Assembly: GCF_007988805.1 (NCBI RefSeq)
Contig: NZ_BJUV01000016.1
Span: 1 to 64,000 of the forward strand
Source: Frigoribacterium faeni
GTDB taxonomy: Bacteria; Actinomycetota; Actinomycetes; Actinomycetales; Microbacteriaceae
Length of the DNA stretch: 64,000 nucleotides
Direction of reading: 5' to 3'
A program made the position numbers and the translations under genes. This document shows positions 51,121 to 60,015 of this stretch, piece by piece (the first letter of the stretch is position 1; each line of letters opens with the position of its first letter). The notes under the pieces are model-generated. The model did not search any database. It saw nothing but the letters and a program-made list of their open reading frames with translations, and was not told the origin of the DNA.

Positions 51121-52851
51121 GTGGCGAACGACACCGACGGCGACGGCCCCCGGCCCCGGCCGGCCGTCGACGCGGCCTGGGCTCCGGTCCGGCCGCGGAC
51201 GGCGCCGGCGGCATGGGAGGCCGCGGCGGCGGATCCCCGCAGCCGCACCGCGGCCGAGCACGACGGCGACGCCTCCGACAGCCCCTCCGTCGAACCCGTC
51301 GCACCGGCCGACCCGTCCGCGCTCGAGCGGATGCTGCGCCGCGGCGGTCGGGGGGTGCGCGGCGTCTGGCGCCGCGCCTCCTCGGCTCGGCGGCTGGCGA
51401 CCGGGTTCGCGACGCTCGGCCTCGTGTCCGCGCTGGTCGTCGGGGCCGGGGTCGCGGCCCAGCCGCGGTACCCCGTGCCCGTGACCACCGGCGCGTTGTC
51501 CGCCGACCTGCGCACGGCGCCGTCGGGTGATCTCTGGAGCACCGATCTGGCGGCCCTCGGCGCCACCGACCTGCCCGACGGCTGCCGCGGCTTCCGCCCG
51601 CTGAGCGAGATCGACGGCGACGCCGTCGTCGCCTCGTCGGCCGTGGCCTACGACGGGTGCCGGGAGGCGGTGGCCCTGCTGGCGCGGATCGACCCGTCGA
51701 CCGGCGACGTGCGCTGGTCGATCGACCTCGCCGACCTGCTCGGCGGCCGGGGCATCTACCTGAGCATGGTGCGCGACGACGCGGGCTCCCTCGCGACCGT
51801 GAGCAGCCAGGAGTACCTCGGCGCGAGGTCGGTGCGCATCGACCTCGAGACCGGGCGCGTGCTCGGCGACGTCATCGGCGACGACGACTCCGACGACGTC
51901 GTGACCCAGCTGATGGGCGTGACCTCCGGCCGGCTCCTGCTGGCGTCGCAGCCCCGGGATCGCGTCGGCCCCGACGGGCAGTCCCTGACGTTCACCGACG
52001 GCGAGACCACCCCCTACCGCCTGATCGACGCCGACCACCCCGACACCGTGGTCTGGTCCGGCGACGTGGGCACCAGCGAGACCCCGTACCTGGCCGGCGC
52101 GTTCCTCGTGGTCGAGAGCGAGAACGGTCCGGTGCTGGTGGACGTCGAGACGGGCGAGGTGCACGTCGTGCCCGGCGGCATCGCGCTCGTCGAGAACGTG
52201 GTCCAGGCGGGCGACCTGCTCGTCGCGACCGTCACGACCCGGGCCGGCGAGCGGGAGGCGCTCGCCCTCGACCGCGCGGCCGAGCGGCGGTGGTCGGCCC
52301 CGCTCGAGCTCGACGCGCAGGTCGTCGTCGCCGCGAGCTGCGTGATCGTCGAGTCCGGGCGGTCGGACTTCCGCTGCCTCGAGCCGGACGACGGCCGCGA
52401 GCGCTGGTCGCGCACCCTGCCCGTGACCGAGCAGGACCAGGCCGCCGTCGACGTGTTCCAGCAGGGCCTGGAGACCTCGTCGCTCGTCGTGGACGTCACG
52501 TCGCAGATGCGGTCGGCCACGGGCGACGACGCGCCCACGACGATCCTCGGCCTCTCGCCGGCCACGGGCGAGACCACGTTCTCGGCCGAGGTGCCGCCGT
52601 TCTCGTACCTCACCGGTCTCGCGCGGACCGTCGGCTTCGCCGGCTCGTTCGTCGGTCAGGACTTCTCGAAGACCGTGGTCACCGCCTTCGACCTCGCCGA
52701 CGGTCGGCGGCTCTGGCAGCAGGACTCTCCCCCGCAGGGCTCGCTCGACTTCTGGGGCGACACGCTCGTCTCGGTCGACGCCGACGGCGTCGCCCACGGG
52801 CTGCGGACCACGGCCGACGTGGTGCCCGCCACCGCCGAGGCGTCGCGATGA
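51121..52851 (+). CDS. Membrane-anchored PQQ-like beta-propeller protein 1
   Basis: The 576-residue protein has a Pro/Ala-rich cytoplasmic tail of about 95 residues, a single membrane segment (about 100-120) preceded by arginines, and a large extracytoplasmic beta-propeller of PQQ-binding-like repeats (LLARIDPSTGDVRWSID, TVVWSGDVG, RRLWQQDSP). The cofactor residues of true quinoproteins are not evident, so this is more likely a scaffold or sensor. GTG start decided by the TACGAT box. A second, related gene lies 380 bases downstream. Confidence 0.75.
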   Translation: MANDTDGDGPRPRPAVDAAWAPVRPRTAPAAWEAAAADPRSRTAAEHDGDASDSPSVEPVAPADPSALERMLRRGGRGVRGVWRRASSARRLATGFATLGLVSALVVGAGVAAQPRYPVPVTTGALSADLRTAPSGDLWSTDLAALGATDLPDGCRGFRPLSEIDGDAVVASSAVAYDGCREAVALLARIDPSTGDVRWSIDLADLLGGRGIYLSMVRDDAGSLATVSSQEYLGARSVRIDLETGRVLGDVIGDDDSDDVVTQLMGVTSGRLLLASQPRDRVGPDGQSLTFTDGETTPYRLIDADHPDTVVWSGDVGTSETPYLAGAFLVVESENGPVLVDVETGEVHVVPGGIALVENVVQAGDLLVATVTTRAGEREALALDRAAERRWSAPLELDAQVVVAASCVIVESGRSDFRCLEPDDGRERWSRTLPVTEQDQAAVDVFQQGLETSSLVVDVTSQMRSATGDDAPTTILGLSPATGETTFSAEVPPFSYLTGLARTVGFAGSFVGQDFSKTVVTAFDLADGRRLWQQDSPPQGSLDFWGDTLVSVDADGVAHGLRTTADVVPATAEASR

Positions 52852-52891
52852 GGGGCGCGCGGTGGCGCGGGTGTCGCCGAGGAGGCGCGGG

Positions 52892-53098
52892 TCAGCTCCC
52901 GCGGACCAGCACCGGGAACACGAACACCGCGAACACGAAGAACAGCGCCATGACCCCGAGCAGGATGAACGGCCCCTTGCCGAGCACGGTCTGGCCCGCC
53001 GCCTCGCGACGACGCAGCACGCGACGGCGGTACACGGCCTGCATCACGATCAGGGCGACGGCCGCGACCGCGAGGATCGAGATGATGACGACGTCGAT
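52892..53098 (-). CDS. Small two-segment membrane protein with apparent ATC start
   Basis: The 68-residue product has two membrane segments (about 2-20 and 43-62) flanking a basic loop YRRRVLRRREAAG, a convincing small membrane protein. No ATG, GTG or TTG is in frame before the first segment. GGAAGGA lies seven bases before an ATC codon at 53098, where a start codon should be. An ATC start, or a sequencing error, would explain this. It sits between the two beta-propeller paralogues, on the opposite strand. Confidence 0.6.
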   Translation of the reverse strand: MDVVIISILAVAAVALIVMQAVYRRRVLRRREAAGQTVLGKGPFILLGVMALFFVFAVFVFPVLVRGS

Positions 53099-53200
53099 GG
53101 CGAGGTCCTTCCGGGCGGGGCGATCGGGCGGGTGCCACTTTACCCGGCACGCTCCGGGACGACGCCCGGCCGGGTGCGGAGCACCGACGGCGGCCGCTCG

Positions 53201-53206
53201 TACGAT
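53201..53206 (+). promoter_or_regulatory. -10 box (TACGAT) of beta-propeller gene 2
   Basis: TACGAT lies 24 bases before the GTG at 53231. GAGGAGG at 53219-53225, inside a dispersed-repeat copy, acts as the ribosome site. In the paralogue the same box is directly before the start, so the repeat appears to have changed a leaderless start into a led one. Confidence 0.45.
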
Positions 53207-53230
53207 GGGGCACCGGACGAGGAGGCGCGG

Positions 53231-55093
53231 GTGACGGATCGAGACGGCTCTCGCCCCTGGACTCCCCCGCGCCCCGACCGCGCCTCCGTCGCCTGGGAGG
53301 ACCGTGCCGCGGGCCTCGGCCACGCGTCGACGCCCGATGCGTCGGACACGTCCGACGAGCTCGACGACGGCCTCGACGAGGGCCACGAGGGCCGGGCCGC
53401 ACCGCCGATCGGGGCGCCGATGCGCGCCCGCTGGCGCCGCGCCTCCCGGGCTCGTCGCCTCGCGACCGCCGCGACCGCGCTGGTCGTGGCGGCCGCGACC
53501 GTCGTCGTGCTCGGCAGCGCGGTCCAGCCCCGCTACGCGACGGACGAGCCGACCGACGGCGTCGTGGTCGACGAGCTGCGGAACCGACCGGCGACGACGT
53601 CGTGGACGATCGGCACCCGAGAGCTCGGCATCCCCTCCGCGGACGACGGCTGCCTGACCTACTCGGTGCTGGGGTCGATCGGGTCCGACGTGCTCGTCGC
53701 GACCTCGTCGCAGCTCGCGTCGTCCGAGACCGGATGCTACGACCGGCAGGGCCGCTCGGAGCGCCTCGTGCGCCTCGACCCGTTCGCCGGCGACGTGCGG
53801 TGGTCGATCGACATCAGCGGGGTCAGCGGCGGCGGGGGCACCCTCGCGGCCTGGATCGACGCCGAGGCGGGCGACGCGATCGTCAGCACGACGGGGCTCT
53901 ACGGCTACGGTCGCGGCGCCTCGGGCTTCGGCCGGGTCGATCTCGCGACGGGCGGTCTGTCCGACGTGCACGTCGCGGAGGGCGATCGGATCCGCGTCGT
54001 CGACGCGAACAGCCGTCTCGTGCTCACGAGCGAGTCGCCCGCGGCCCCGGTCACGACCGGCGACGTGTCGGGCGGCGACGGCGCGGTCGTCGACGATCTC
54101 GCAGAGGACGGCGACGCCTCGGCCGCGGCCCTCGAGGCCGCAGCCGCGGCTCAGGAGGCCGCCGAGGCCGCCGCCTCCGAGGGCGCCGCCACCTCCGAGG
54201 CCGCCGACGCCGCGGCCGCGGCCGAGGCGGCCCTCGTCGACGACGACACCGGACCCCGCTCGACGCTCTACGACCGCTCCGACCTCGACACCCCCGTCTG
54301 GTCGGGCGACGGCGTGTACGCCGGCGTGACGAGCGAGGTGCTGCTCGACGACGGGCTCCTGAGCGTCGGGCAGGGCGTCGCCACCCTGGTCGACGGTCGG
54401 ACCGGCGAAGGCGACCCGTGGGCCGACGATCTCCCCCTCGACGCGCAGGGCTACCGCGTCGACGACACCGTCTACCTCGTCTCGTACGGCTCCGGCATGG
54501 ACTCCCCCGCCGAGCTGAGCGCCCGGTCGCTCGACGGCGCCGAGCGCTGGCGTCGCGAGTTCGAGCAGGACCGCTGGCCCGCCGTCACCGGCGACTGCGT
54601 CGTCTTCTCGGACCGGGCCGGGGTCCGGTGCGTCGACGAGACGACCGGCGTCGAGCGCTGGTCGCGTGCCCGATCGACGGAGACCCGCGGGCTGCCGATC
54701 GTCGGCGAGCGGCAGCCGGGCCAGTGGGGCGACGACGTCTTCCTGCAGACCTTCGAGGGCCGGTCCGCGCCGGTGGTGCCGGGCGGCGACCGGGCGCTGC
54801 TCGTGCTCGACGCCGCCGACGGCTCGGAGCGGGCGCGGGCGTTCATCTCCCGCGAGTCGACGCTGGTCGGCGCCTCCCGCTCGGTCGGCTACGCGGCCGT
54901 CGTGCGGTCCGCCGACTCGTTCGACGGCCAGGTCGTCTTCCGCGACGTCACCGCCGTCGACCTCTCGGACGGACGCCGGCTGTGGAACCTCCAGTCGGAG
55001 TCCGATCTGCAGTTCTGGGGCGGAGCACTCGTCTCCATCGCCGAGGACGGGTCGATCCGCCGCCTCGTGGACACGGTGCGCGTGACCCGCTGA
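53231..55093 (+). CDS. Membrane-anchored PQQ-like beta-propeller protein 2
   Basis: The 620-residue protein parallels its neighbour: an acidic cytoplasmic tail, WRRASRARRLATAATALVVAA (arginines and one membrane segment near 70-95) and an extracytoplasmic propeller ending RRLWNLQSESDLQFWGG. It differs by an insert of about 50 residues rich in Ala and Glu (AAALEAAAAAQEAAEAAASE, near residue 295), probably a helical linker between blades. Function unknown; duplication with divergence is clear. Confidence 0.75.
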   Translation: MTDRDGSRPWTPPRPDRASVAWEDRAAGLGHASTPDASDTSDELDDGLDEGHEGRAAPPIGAPMRARWRRASRARRLATAATALVVAAATVVVLGSAVQPRYATDEPTDGVVVDELRNRPATTSWTIGTRELGIPSADDGCLTYSVLGSIGSDVLVATSSQLASSETGCYDRQGRSERLVRLDPFAGDVRWSIDISGVSGGGGTLAAWIDAEAGDAIVSTTGLYGYGRGASGFGRVDLATGGLSDVHVAEGDRIRVVDANSRLVLTSESPAAPVTTGDVSGGDGAVVDDLAEDGDASAAALEAAAAAQEAAEAAASEGAATSEAADAAAAAEAALVDDDTGPRSTLYDRSDLDTPVWSGDGVYAGVTSEVLLDDGLLSVGQGVATLVDGRTGEGDPWADDLPLDAQGYRVDDTVYLVSYGSGMDSPAELSARSLDGAERWRREFEQDRWPAVTGDCVVFSDRAGVRCVDETTGVERWSRARSTETRGLPIVGERQPGQWGDDVFLQTFEGRSAPVVPGGDRALLVLDAADGSERARAFISRESTLVGASRSVGYAAVVRSADSFDGQVVFRDVTAVDLSDGRRLWNLQSESDLQFWGGALVSIAEDGSIRRLVDTVRVTR

Positions 55094-55106
55094 CCACCCC
55101 GCCGGC

Positions 55107-57209
55107 TCAGCCGTCGCCGCGCGCCTCCAGCGTCGAGCTCCCCGCGCTGAGGATGTACGCCATCGCGTAGGCCCGCGAGTTGCCGTCGTCGATGCCCGCC
55201 TCCGGCAGGTCGGCGAGCGCCGAGAGGGCATCCGCCGCCGCCGACGGACCGGCGAGCGACGAGTACATCAGCACGTAGTCGCCCAGCGGGCCCACGGCGC
55301 CGCCGTCGGCGACCCCGGACTCCGCGACGACCGCGGCGATCTGCTCCGCGCCTCCTGCCGCATCCGACGACAGGTACGAGACCGAGGTCGGGTCGAGCGG
55401 GATCAGCTGGATGCCGGCGATCGCCGACGGCTCGGCCGAGAACCAGGTCGCGTAGTCGCGCTTGGCGCCCCAGTTGAGCGACACGATGCGGTGCTCGTAG
55501 CCGTCGAGGACCGGGTCGGACAGGTCGGGGGCGACGAAGTAGGCGAGGGCGGACGCCGCCTCCGCGCTCAGCATCCAGGTCGCCTGCGCGGCCAGCGCGT
55601 CGTCACCGGTCGCCGTCGCCCAGAGCGAGAGGCCCGCGGAGGCGCCCACCGCCTCCGAGGACGACTCCTGGTTGTTGCCGTCCGCGAACGGCGAGTACCC
55701 GCTCGCCCAGCTGTGCGACCAGTACGGGTCGAAGGCGCGCTGGTCGGGGAACGCCCCGCTCTCCGACCCGGAGCCGATGTCGGCGGCGACCAGGTCCATC
55801 ACGGGCGCCCACCGCTCGGCGAGCTCGGGGTCGTCGGCCCCGAGCACGCCCGCGGCGTAGAGGAAGTACCCGTAGTGGAAGTGGTGGTCGTTGAACAGCT
55901 CGGAGCCGAACGACGACGCCTGGCCGACGAGGCCCTTCACGGTCGGGTCGTAGACGAAGCACTGCTGGGCCCGGACGGTGCAGCCGTCGGGGTCGGTCCA
56001 GAGGTCGAGCTGGTCGACGACGCGCTTCTTCACCGTGTCGGCCGACTCGTCGTCGCCGAGCTGCACCGCGAGCTGCCAGAGCATCGTCGCCCGGTAGATC
56101 GCCTTGCCGCCGTAGTAGGTGTCGGCGGGGAACTCGCCGGTCGACGCCACGTCGGCCCGGAGCTGCCGCCCGAGGGCGTCGCGCTCGTCGGCGCTGAGAC
56201 CGTCGAGGTCGAGCTCGGACGACGCCGTCACGGTCGGGGCGTCGAACGACAGCCTCGATCCGATCGTGAGCGGCACCGTGCCCATGATCGTCTCGTAGCC
56301 GAGGCCGGTGGCCGTCCCGCCGCCGGTCTCGCCCTGGTGCGGGGCGGGCACGATCAGCGTGTCGGCGGCGGCCGCGGTGACGTAGTCGAGCGTGGTGCTC
56401 GACGCCGCGCCTCCCGAGGTGCCGAACGTCGTGCGCACCTCGGTCAGGGGCGAGGCGGCCGCGTCGAGCACGGTGTCGACCTGACTCGGGGTCGCCCCGT
56501 CGGGCAGGGCCACGAGCACGACCGAACCGCCCGCGTCGAGGTCGACCGACGTACCGTCGAGACCGCCGCCCGTCACGACGACGCCCCAGCTGCTGCCGCC
56601 GACCTCGACCGTGCCGCGACCGTCTCCGGTGGGCACGACGGGTGCGCCGAGGGTGTCGGTCTGGTCGGTCTCGGCCGTGTACGACACGAGGGGCGAGCCC
56701 TGCGCGACGGTCGTCCGGCCGAGCACGGTGCCGCCCGCCCGGTGCTCGATCGTGACCGCGACCTTGTCGTACGACGAGACCAGCGCCTCCTCGGCTCCCA
56801 GATCGAGGGTGAGGCCGACGACCGCGGGCGCGACGACCGACGTCGACGACGTCACCGGTCGGGGCAGGCCCGCGGCCACCCCCGACGCGGTCAGCTGGAA
56901 CGAGATCGGGAACGGGAACACCGGCTGCGCGGTCTCGCCGAAGACCAGCCCGGCGAACCAGGTGCTCGTCGGGGGCACGAGGCCGTCGGCCAGTCGCATC
57001 GCAGGAGGCGCGGCGAGCGACTCCGAGGGCAGCGCGGCGATCAGCGGGTCGACCTGCGAGGCCGGATAGACGGGGCCTCCGGCGGCGTCGGGGGTGGGAT
57101 CGTCGTCCGCGGTGCAGCCGGAGACGACGAGCGCGGTCGCCACGATCAGGGCGCCCAGGGCGGCGGGCCGCCGCCCCGCCGTCCGGCCCTCCGCACCACG
57201 GATCGTCAG
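55107..57209 (-). CDS. GH81 endo-beta-1,3-glucanase, lipoprotein
   Basis: The roughly 700-residue protein matches glycoside hydrolase family 81: FNDHHFHYGYFLYAAG and NQESSSEAVGA are the catalytic-region motifs. GH81 cleaves beta-1,3-glucans. A lipobox VVSGC is present, but the first in-frame GTG (57143) leaves no positive n-region. A CTG at 57209 overlapping the HlyD-gene stop (CTGA) would add RTAGRRPAALG and give a complete signal, so I place the start there. It is third in the GT2-HlyD-GH81 operon and may trim the polymer or release it. Confidence 0.85.
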   Translation of the reverse strand: MTIRGAEGRTAGRRPAALGALIVATALVVSGCTADDDPTPDAAGGPVYPASQVDPLIAALPSESLAAPPAMRLADGLVPPTSTWFAGLVFGETAQPVFPFPISFQLTASGVAAGLPRPVTSSTSVVAPAVVGLTLDLGAEEALVSSYDKVAVTIEHRAGGTVLGRTTVAQGSPLVSYTAETDQTDTLGAPVVPTGDGRGTVEVGGSSWGVVVTGGGLDGTSVDLDAGGSVVLVALPDGATPSQVDTVLDAAASPLTEVRTTFGTSGGAASSTTLDYVTAAAADTLIVPAPHQGETGGGTATGLGYETIMGTVPLTIGSRLSFDAPTVTASSELDLDGLSADERDALGRQLRADVASTGEFPADTYYGGKAIYRATMLWQLAVQLGDDESADTVKKRVVDQLDLWTDPDGCTVRAQQCFVYDPTVKGLVGQASSFGSELFNDHHFHYGYFLYAAGVLGADDPELAERWAPVMDLVAADIGSGSESGAFPDQRAFDPYWSHSWASGYSPFADGNNQESSSEAVGASAGLSLWATATGDDALAAQATWMLSAEAASALAYFVAPDLSDPVLDGYEHRIVSLNWGAKRDYATWFSAEPSAIAGIQLIPLDPTSVSYLSSDAAGGAEQIAAVVAESGVADGGAVGPLGDYVLMYSSLAGPSAAADALSALADLPEAGIDDGNSRAYAMAYILSAGSSTLEARGDG

Positions 57210-57937
57210 ACCCCGATCTGGCGCAGGAAGTCCTGCACGGTGTCGACGGGGCCCGCGAGGATCCCGTCGTCCCGCAGGTGCATGGTCGCCTCGACCGGGG
57301 TGCCGCTCGCCACCAGGCCGTTGTACGCGCCCTCGGTGAGCTGCGAGCTGACGACCCGCACGGTGGCCGCGGCCGCCCCGTCCTTCGTCTCGACGGTGAC
57401 CAGGTCGACGCTGCCCTCGACGACCACCTGGTTCGGCAGCATGACGTCGACGGCCGCACCGTCCTGGATCCGCTCGTAGTCGCGGGGCGTGAGCGTGAAG
57501 TCGGCGGCCACGAACAGGGTGCCGGAGCGCTCGATCGTGGCGACCGCGGTGCCCGACCCGACGAAGCCGCCCTCGCGCACGTCGAGCTGCGACACGATGC
57601 CGTCGACGGTCGCGGTGAACGTCATCGTGCCGTCGTCCGCCACCGTGTAGGCGTCGGTGTCGGCGACCATGATGTCGTCCTCGAGATCCTTCTGCAGGGC
57701 GAGGCTCTGCAGCGAGAAGAGCGCGTCGCCCTTCGTCACGACGTCGCCCACCTCGACCTCGGTCGCCGTGACGGTGCCGCTGTAGTCGGTGCCGACCGTG
57801 AAGTCCTGGCTGGCGATCGCGGCGCTCGTGCTGATCACCTGCGCCTGGCGCTGGGTGAAGATCAGCGTGAACACCCCGACCAGGGCGAGCACCACGAGGA
57901 TGCCGACGGTCATCCTGATCCGGTTGCCCCAGGTCAC
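57206..57937 (-). CDS. HlyD/membrane-fusion-like protein
   Basis: The 243-residue protein has one N-terminal membrane segment (about 9-30) and an extracytoplasmic barrel-sandwich, lipoyl-like region (YSGTVTATEVEVGDVVTKGD, TATVDGIVSQLDVREGGFVG). This is the fold of membrane-fusion proteins and of adaptor subunits in synthase-dependent polysaccharide secretion. GTG start overlaps the glycosyltransferase stop (GTGA). The lack of an outer membrane suggests it guides polymer through the wall rather than across a second membrane. Confidence 0.78.
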   Translation of the reverse strand: MTWGNRIRMTVGILVVLALVGVFTLIFTQRQAQVISTSAAIASQDFTVGTDYSGTVTATEVEVGDVVTKGDALFSLQSLALQKDLEDDIMVADTDAYTVADDGTMTFTATVDGIVSQLDVREGGFVGSGTAVATIERSGTLFVAADFTLTPRDYERIQDGAAVDVMLPNQVVVEGSVDLVTVETKDGAAAATVRVVSSQLTEGAYNGLVASGTPVEATMHLRDDGILAGPVDTVQDFLRQIGV

Positions 57938-60015
57938 GAGATCACCTTCTCGCGGTCGGCGTCGGCGTCGGCGACGGCGAGCTCGGCCTCGAGCATGCGG
58001 CGGCGTTCACCGTCGCGCCGCTGCTGCCGGTCGCGCTCGTCGGATCGATCGCGTCGATCGGCCGCGTTGGCCGCATCCGCAGCGCCAGCACCGGCAACGC
58101 CGGCCGCGTCCGCCAGCACGAGGATCTCCTCGTGGCTGCGCGGCAGCGGGCGGGCCACCTGGGTGCGGAGGGCGGGCACGAGCACCTCGCCCGTCGGCAG
58201 CGGCTCGCTCATCGTCGTCCGGGCGCTCGACCCCGACCGGGCCGCCCGCTTGATCGCGCGCGCCTCGCGCAGGGCCGCCACGAGGAACCCCGAGAGCACG
58301 GCCGTGTTGATGAGGTTCCAGACCGTGGCGAGGGTGAGCACCCGGTTGTCCCAGTCGCGCCAGATCGCCACGAGCGAGGTGAGCGACAGGAACACCCAGA
58401 ACAGCACCTGCGGCACGATGAAGTCGAAGGGACTCGAGGCCGCCTTGCCGCCGGTCACATGCCAGGCGGTGTCCTTGCCGCTCAGCACGTTCCAGAGCGC
58501 CTTCACGTAGATCGGGAACGACACCGAGGCGAGCATCAGCACCTCCCACCGGAACGAGCCGAGCGTGAAGAACGCCAGCGCGATCTGCAGCAGGTAGAAG
58601 CCGCAGTAGAACAGCAGCCACTGGAGCACCGAGATGTGCAGGTTCATCGGACGCAGGTCGAAGAAGATCTCCATCGGCGGCACCATGATCAGCAGCAGGG
58701 GCGCGATGCCGGTCAGGTAGTGCGTCGCCGTCAGCGTGTACTGGAACCGCTGGTCCATGGTCAGGGTGCGGCGCGGGCTCAGCGGGTTGTGGCGCAGCAG
58801 GATCTCGAAGCCGCCGGTGGCCCAGCGCAGCTGCTGCTTGCTGTAGGCCTCGATCGTCTCGGGGGCGTCGCCGATGGCGAGCGTCAGCGGGATGTAGATC
58901 GAACGCCAGCCGGCCTCGTGCAGGAACAGGCTCGTCCAGACGTCCTCGGACTTCGAGTCGGTGTCGATGCCTCCGACGTCGTCGACGGCCGTGCGGCGGA
59001 AGATCACGTTGGTGCCGACGCAGAACGCCGCGTTGAAGCGGTTCCGCCCCGGCTGGATGAACCGGTAGAACACGGCCTGCATGTAGCCGGCGCCGCGGCT
59101 GACCAGGCTGACCAGGTTGCCGTACGACTGCGGCGTCTGGACGAAGGCGACCTTCTCGTCGACGAAGAACGGCACGGTCTCGTGCAGGAACAGCGGCTTC
59201 GGCACGAAGTCGGCGTCGAAGATGGCGAAGTAGTCGCCCTTCGCCACGGTGAGGGCGTGGTTGACGTTGCCCGCCTTGGCGCCGTTGCTGCTGAGGCGCC
59301 GCACGTAGCGGGCGCCGAGCGTCGCGGCCAGGTCGCGGACCTCGTCGCTGCGGCCGTCGTCGAGCACCCAGGTGCGGTGCTCACCCCGCATGGCGAGGGC
59401 GGCCTGCACCGTCATCGCGATCTTCGACAGCTCCTCGCCGTACACGGTGACGAACACGTCGACCACGACCGTCCTGCCGTCGACGACCATCGGCCAGAGG
59501 TGCGGCCGGTCGCGGACGCCGAGCCGGTCGATGGCCTCGTCGTCGTAGAGCGTGTCCTGCGTCGAGTGGAAGTCGAAGTCGCGGGGGTTCTGGCCGCCCG
59601 AGAGGATCGTCCACATCGACAGCAGCGCCTGGACGACGAGCACGGCCTCGGCCGTGATGACCGCCGCATAGGGCAGCAGGTCGCCGCGGTTGGCGGGGTT
59701 CAGCAGGAACTGCCCGTAGAGCAGGATCCCCATCGTGCAGGCCAGCACGAGCAGCACCATGAACGGGGAGTGCGCCCGCCCCTCGGTGCGCGAGACGATC
59801 GACGCGTGATGGTCGCTTCTCAGGCGCTTCGAGGGGCGGGACCGCGCGACCTGGGCGTCGTCCTGGAGTGCTAGGTGCCTCAGACCGCTGCGCGAGCGAG
59901 GCTCCAGGACGATGATCGGGTCGGCTCCGGGAGCGCCGGGGGCTGCGCTCTCGGTGCGGGGCGGGACGTCGCGGGTGGTGGCGTCGCTCTCGCGGACGCG
60001 CATGGTTCGGGACAT
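57934..60015 (-). CDS. Cellulose-synthase-like family-2 glycosyltransferase
   Basis: The 693-residue membrane protein has two N-terminal membrane segments, a GT2 catalytic domain and at least four C-terminal segments, the processive synthase plan. Motifs: DDGRSDE, IFDADFVPKP (DxD), KSEDVWTS, where TED is replaced by SED, and QQLRWATGG for QxxRW. It should polymerise a beta-glycan and pass it through the membrane. The C-terminal tail has an Arg/Asp/Ala-rich coiled stretch. ATG at 60015 follows AGGAGAG. No PilZ domain is seen. It is first in the GT2-HlyD-GH81 operon. Confidence 0.9.
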   Translation of the reverse strand: MSRTMRVRESDATTRDVPPRTESAAPGAPGADPIIVLEPRSRSGLRHLALQDDAQVARSRPSKRLRSDHHASIVSRTEGRAHSPFMVLLVLACTMGILLYGQFLLNPANRGDLLPYAAVITAEAVLVVQALLSMWTILSGGQNPRDFDFHSTQDTLYDDEAIDRLGVRDRPHLWPMVVDGRTVVVDVFVTVYGEELSKIAMTVQAALAMRGEHRTWVLDDGRSDEVRDLAATLGARYVRRLSSNGAKAGNVNHALTVAKGDYFAIFDADFVPKPLFLHETVPFFVDEKVAFVQTPQSYGNLVSLVSRGAGYMQAVFYRFIQPGRNRFNAAFCVGTNVIFRRTAVDDVGGIDTDSKSEDVWTSLFLHEAGWRSIYIPLTLAIGDAPETIEAYSKQQLRWATGGFEILLRHNPLSPRRTLTMDQRFQYTLTATHYLTGIAPLLLIMVPPMEIFFDLRPMNLHISVLQWLLFYCGFYLLQIALAFFTLGSFRWEVLMLASVSFPIYVKALWNVLSGKDTAWHVTGGKAASSPFDFIVPQVLFWVFLSLTSLVAIWRDWDNRVLTLATVWNLINTAVLSGFLVAALREARAIKRAARSGSSARTTMSEPLPTGEVLVPALRTQVARPLPRSHEEILVLADAAGVAGAGAADAANAADRRDRSDERDRQQRRDGERRRMLEAELAVADADADREKVIS

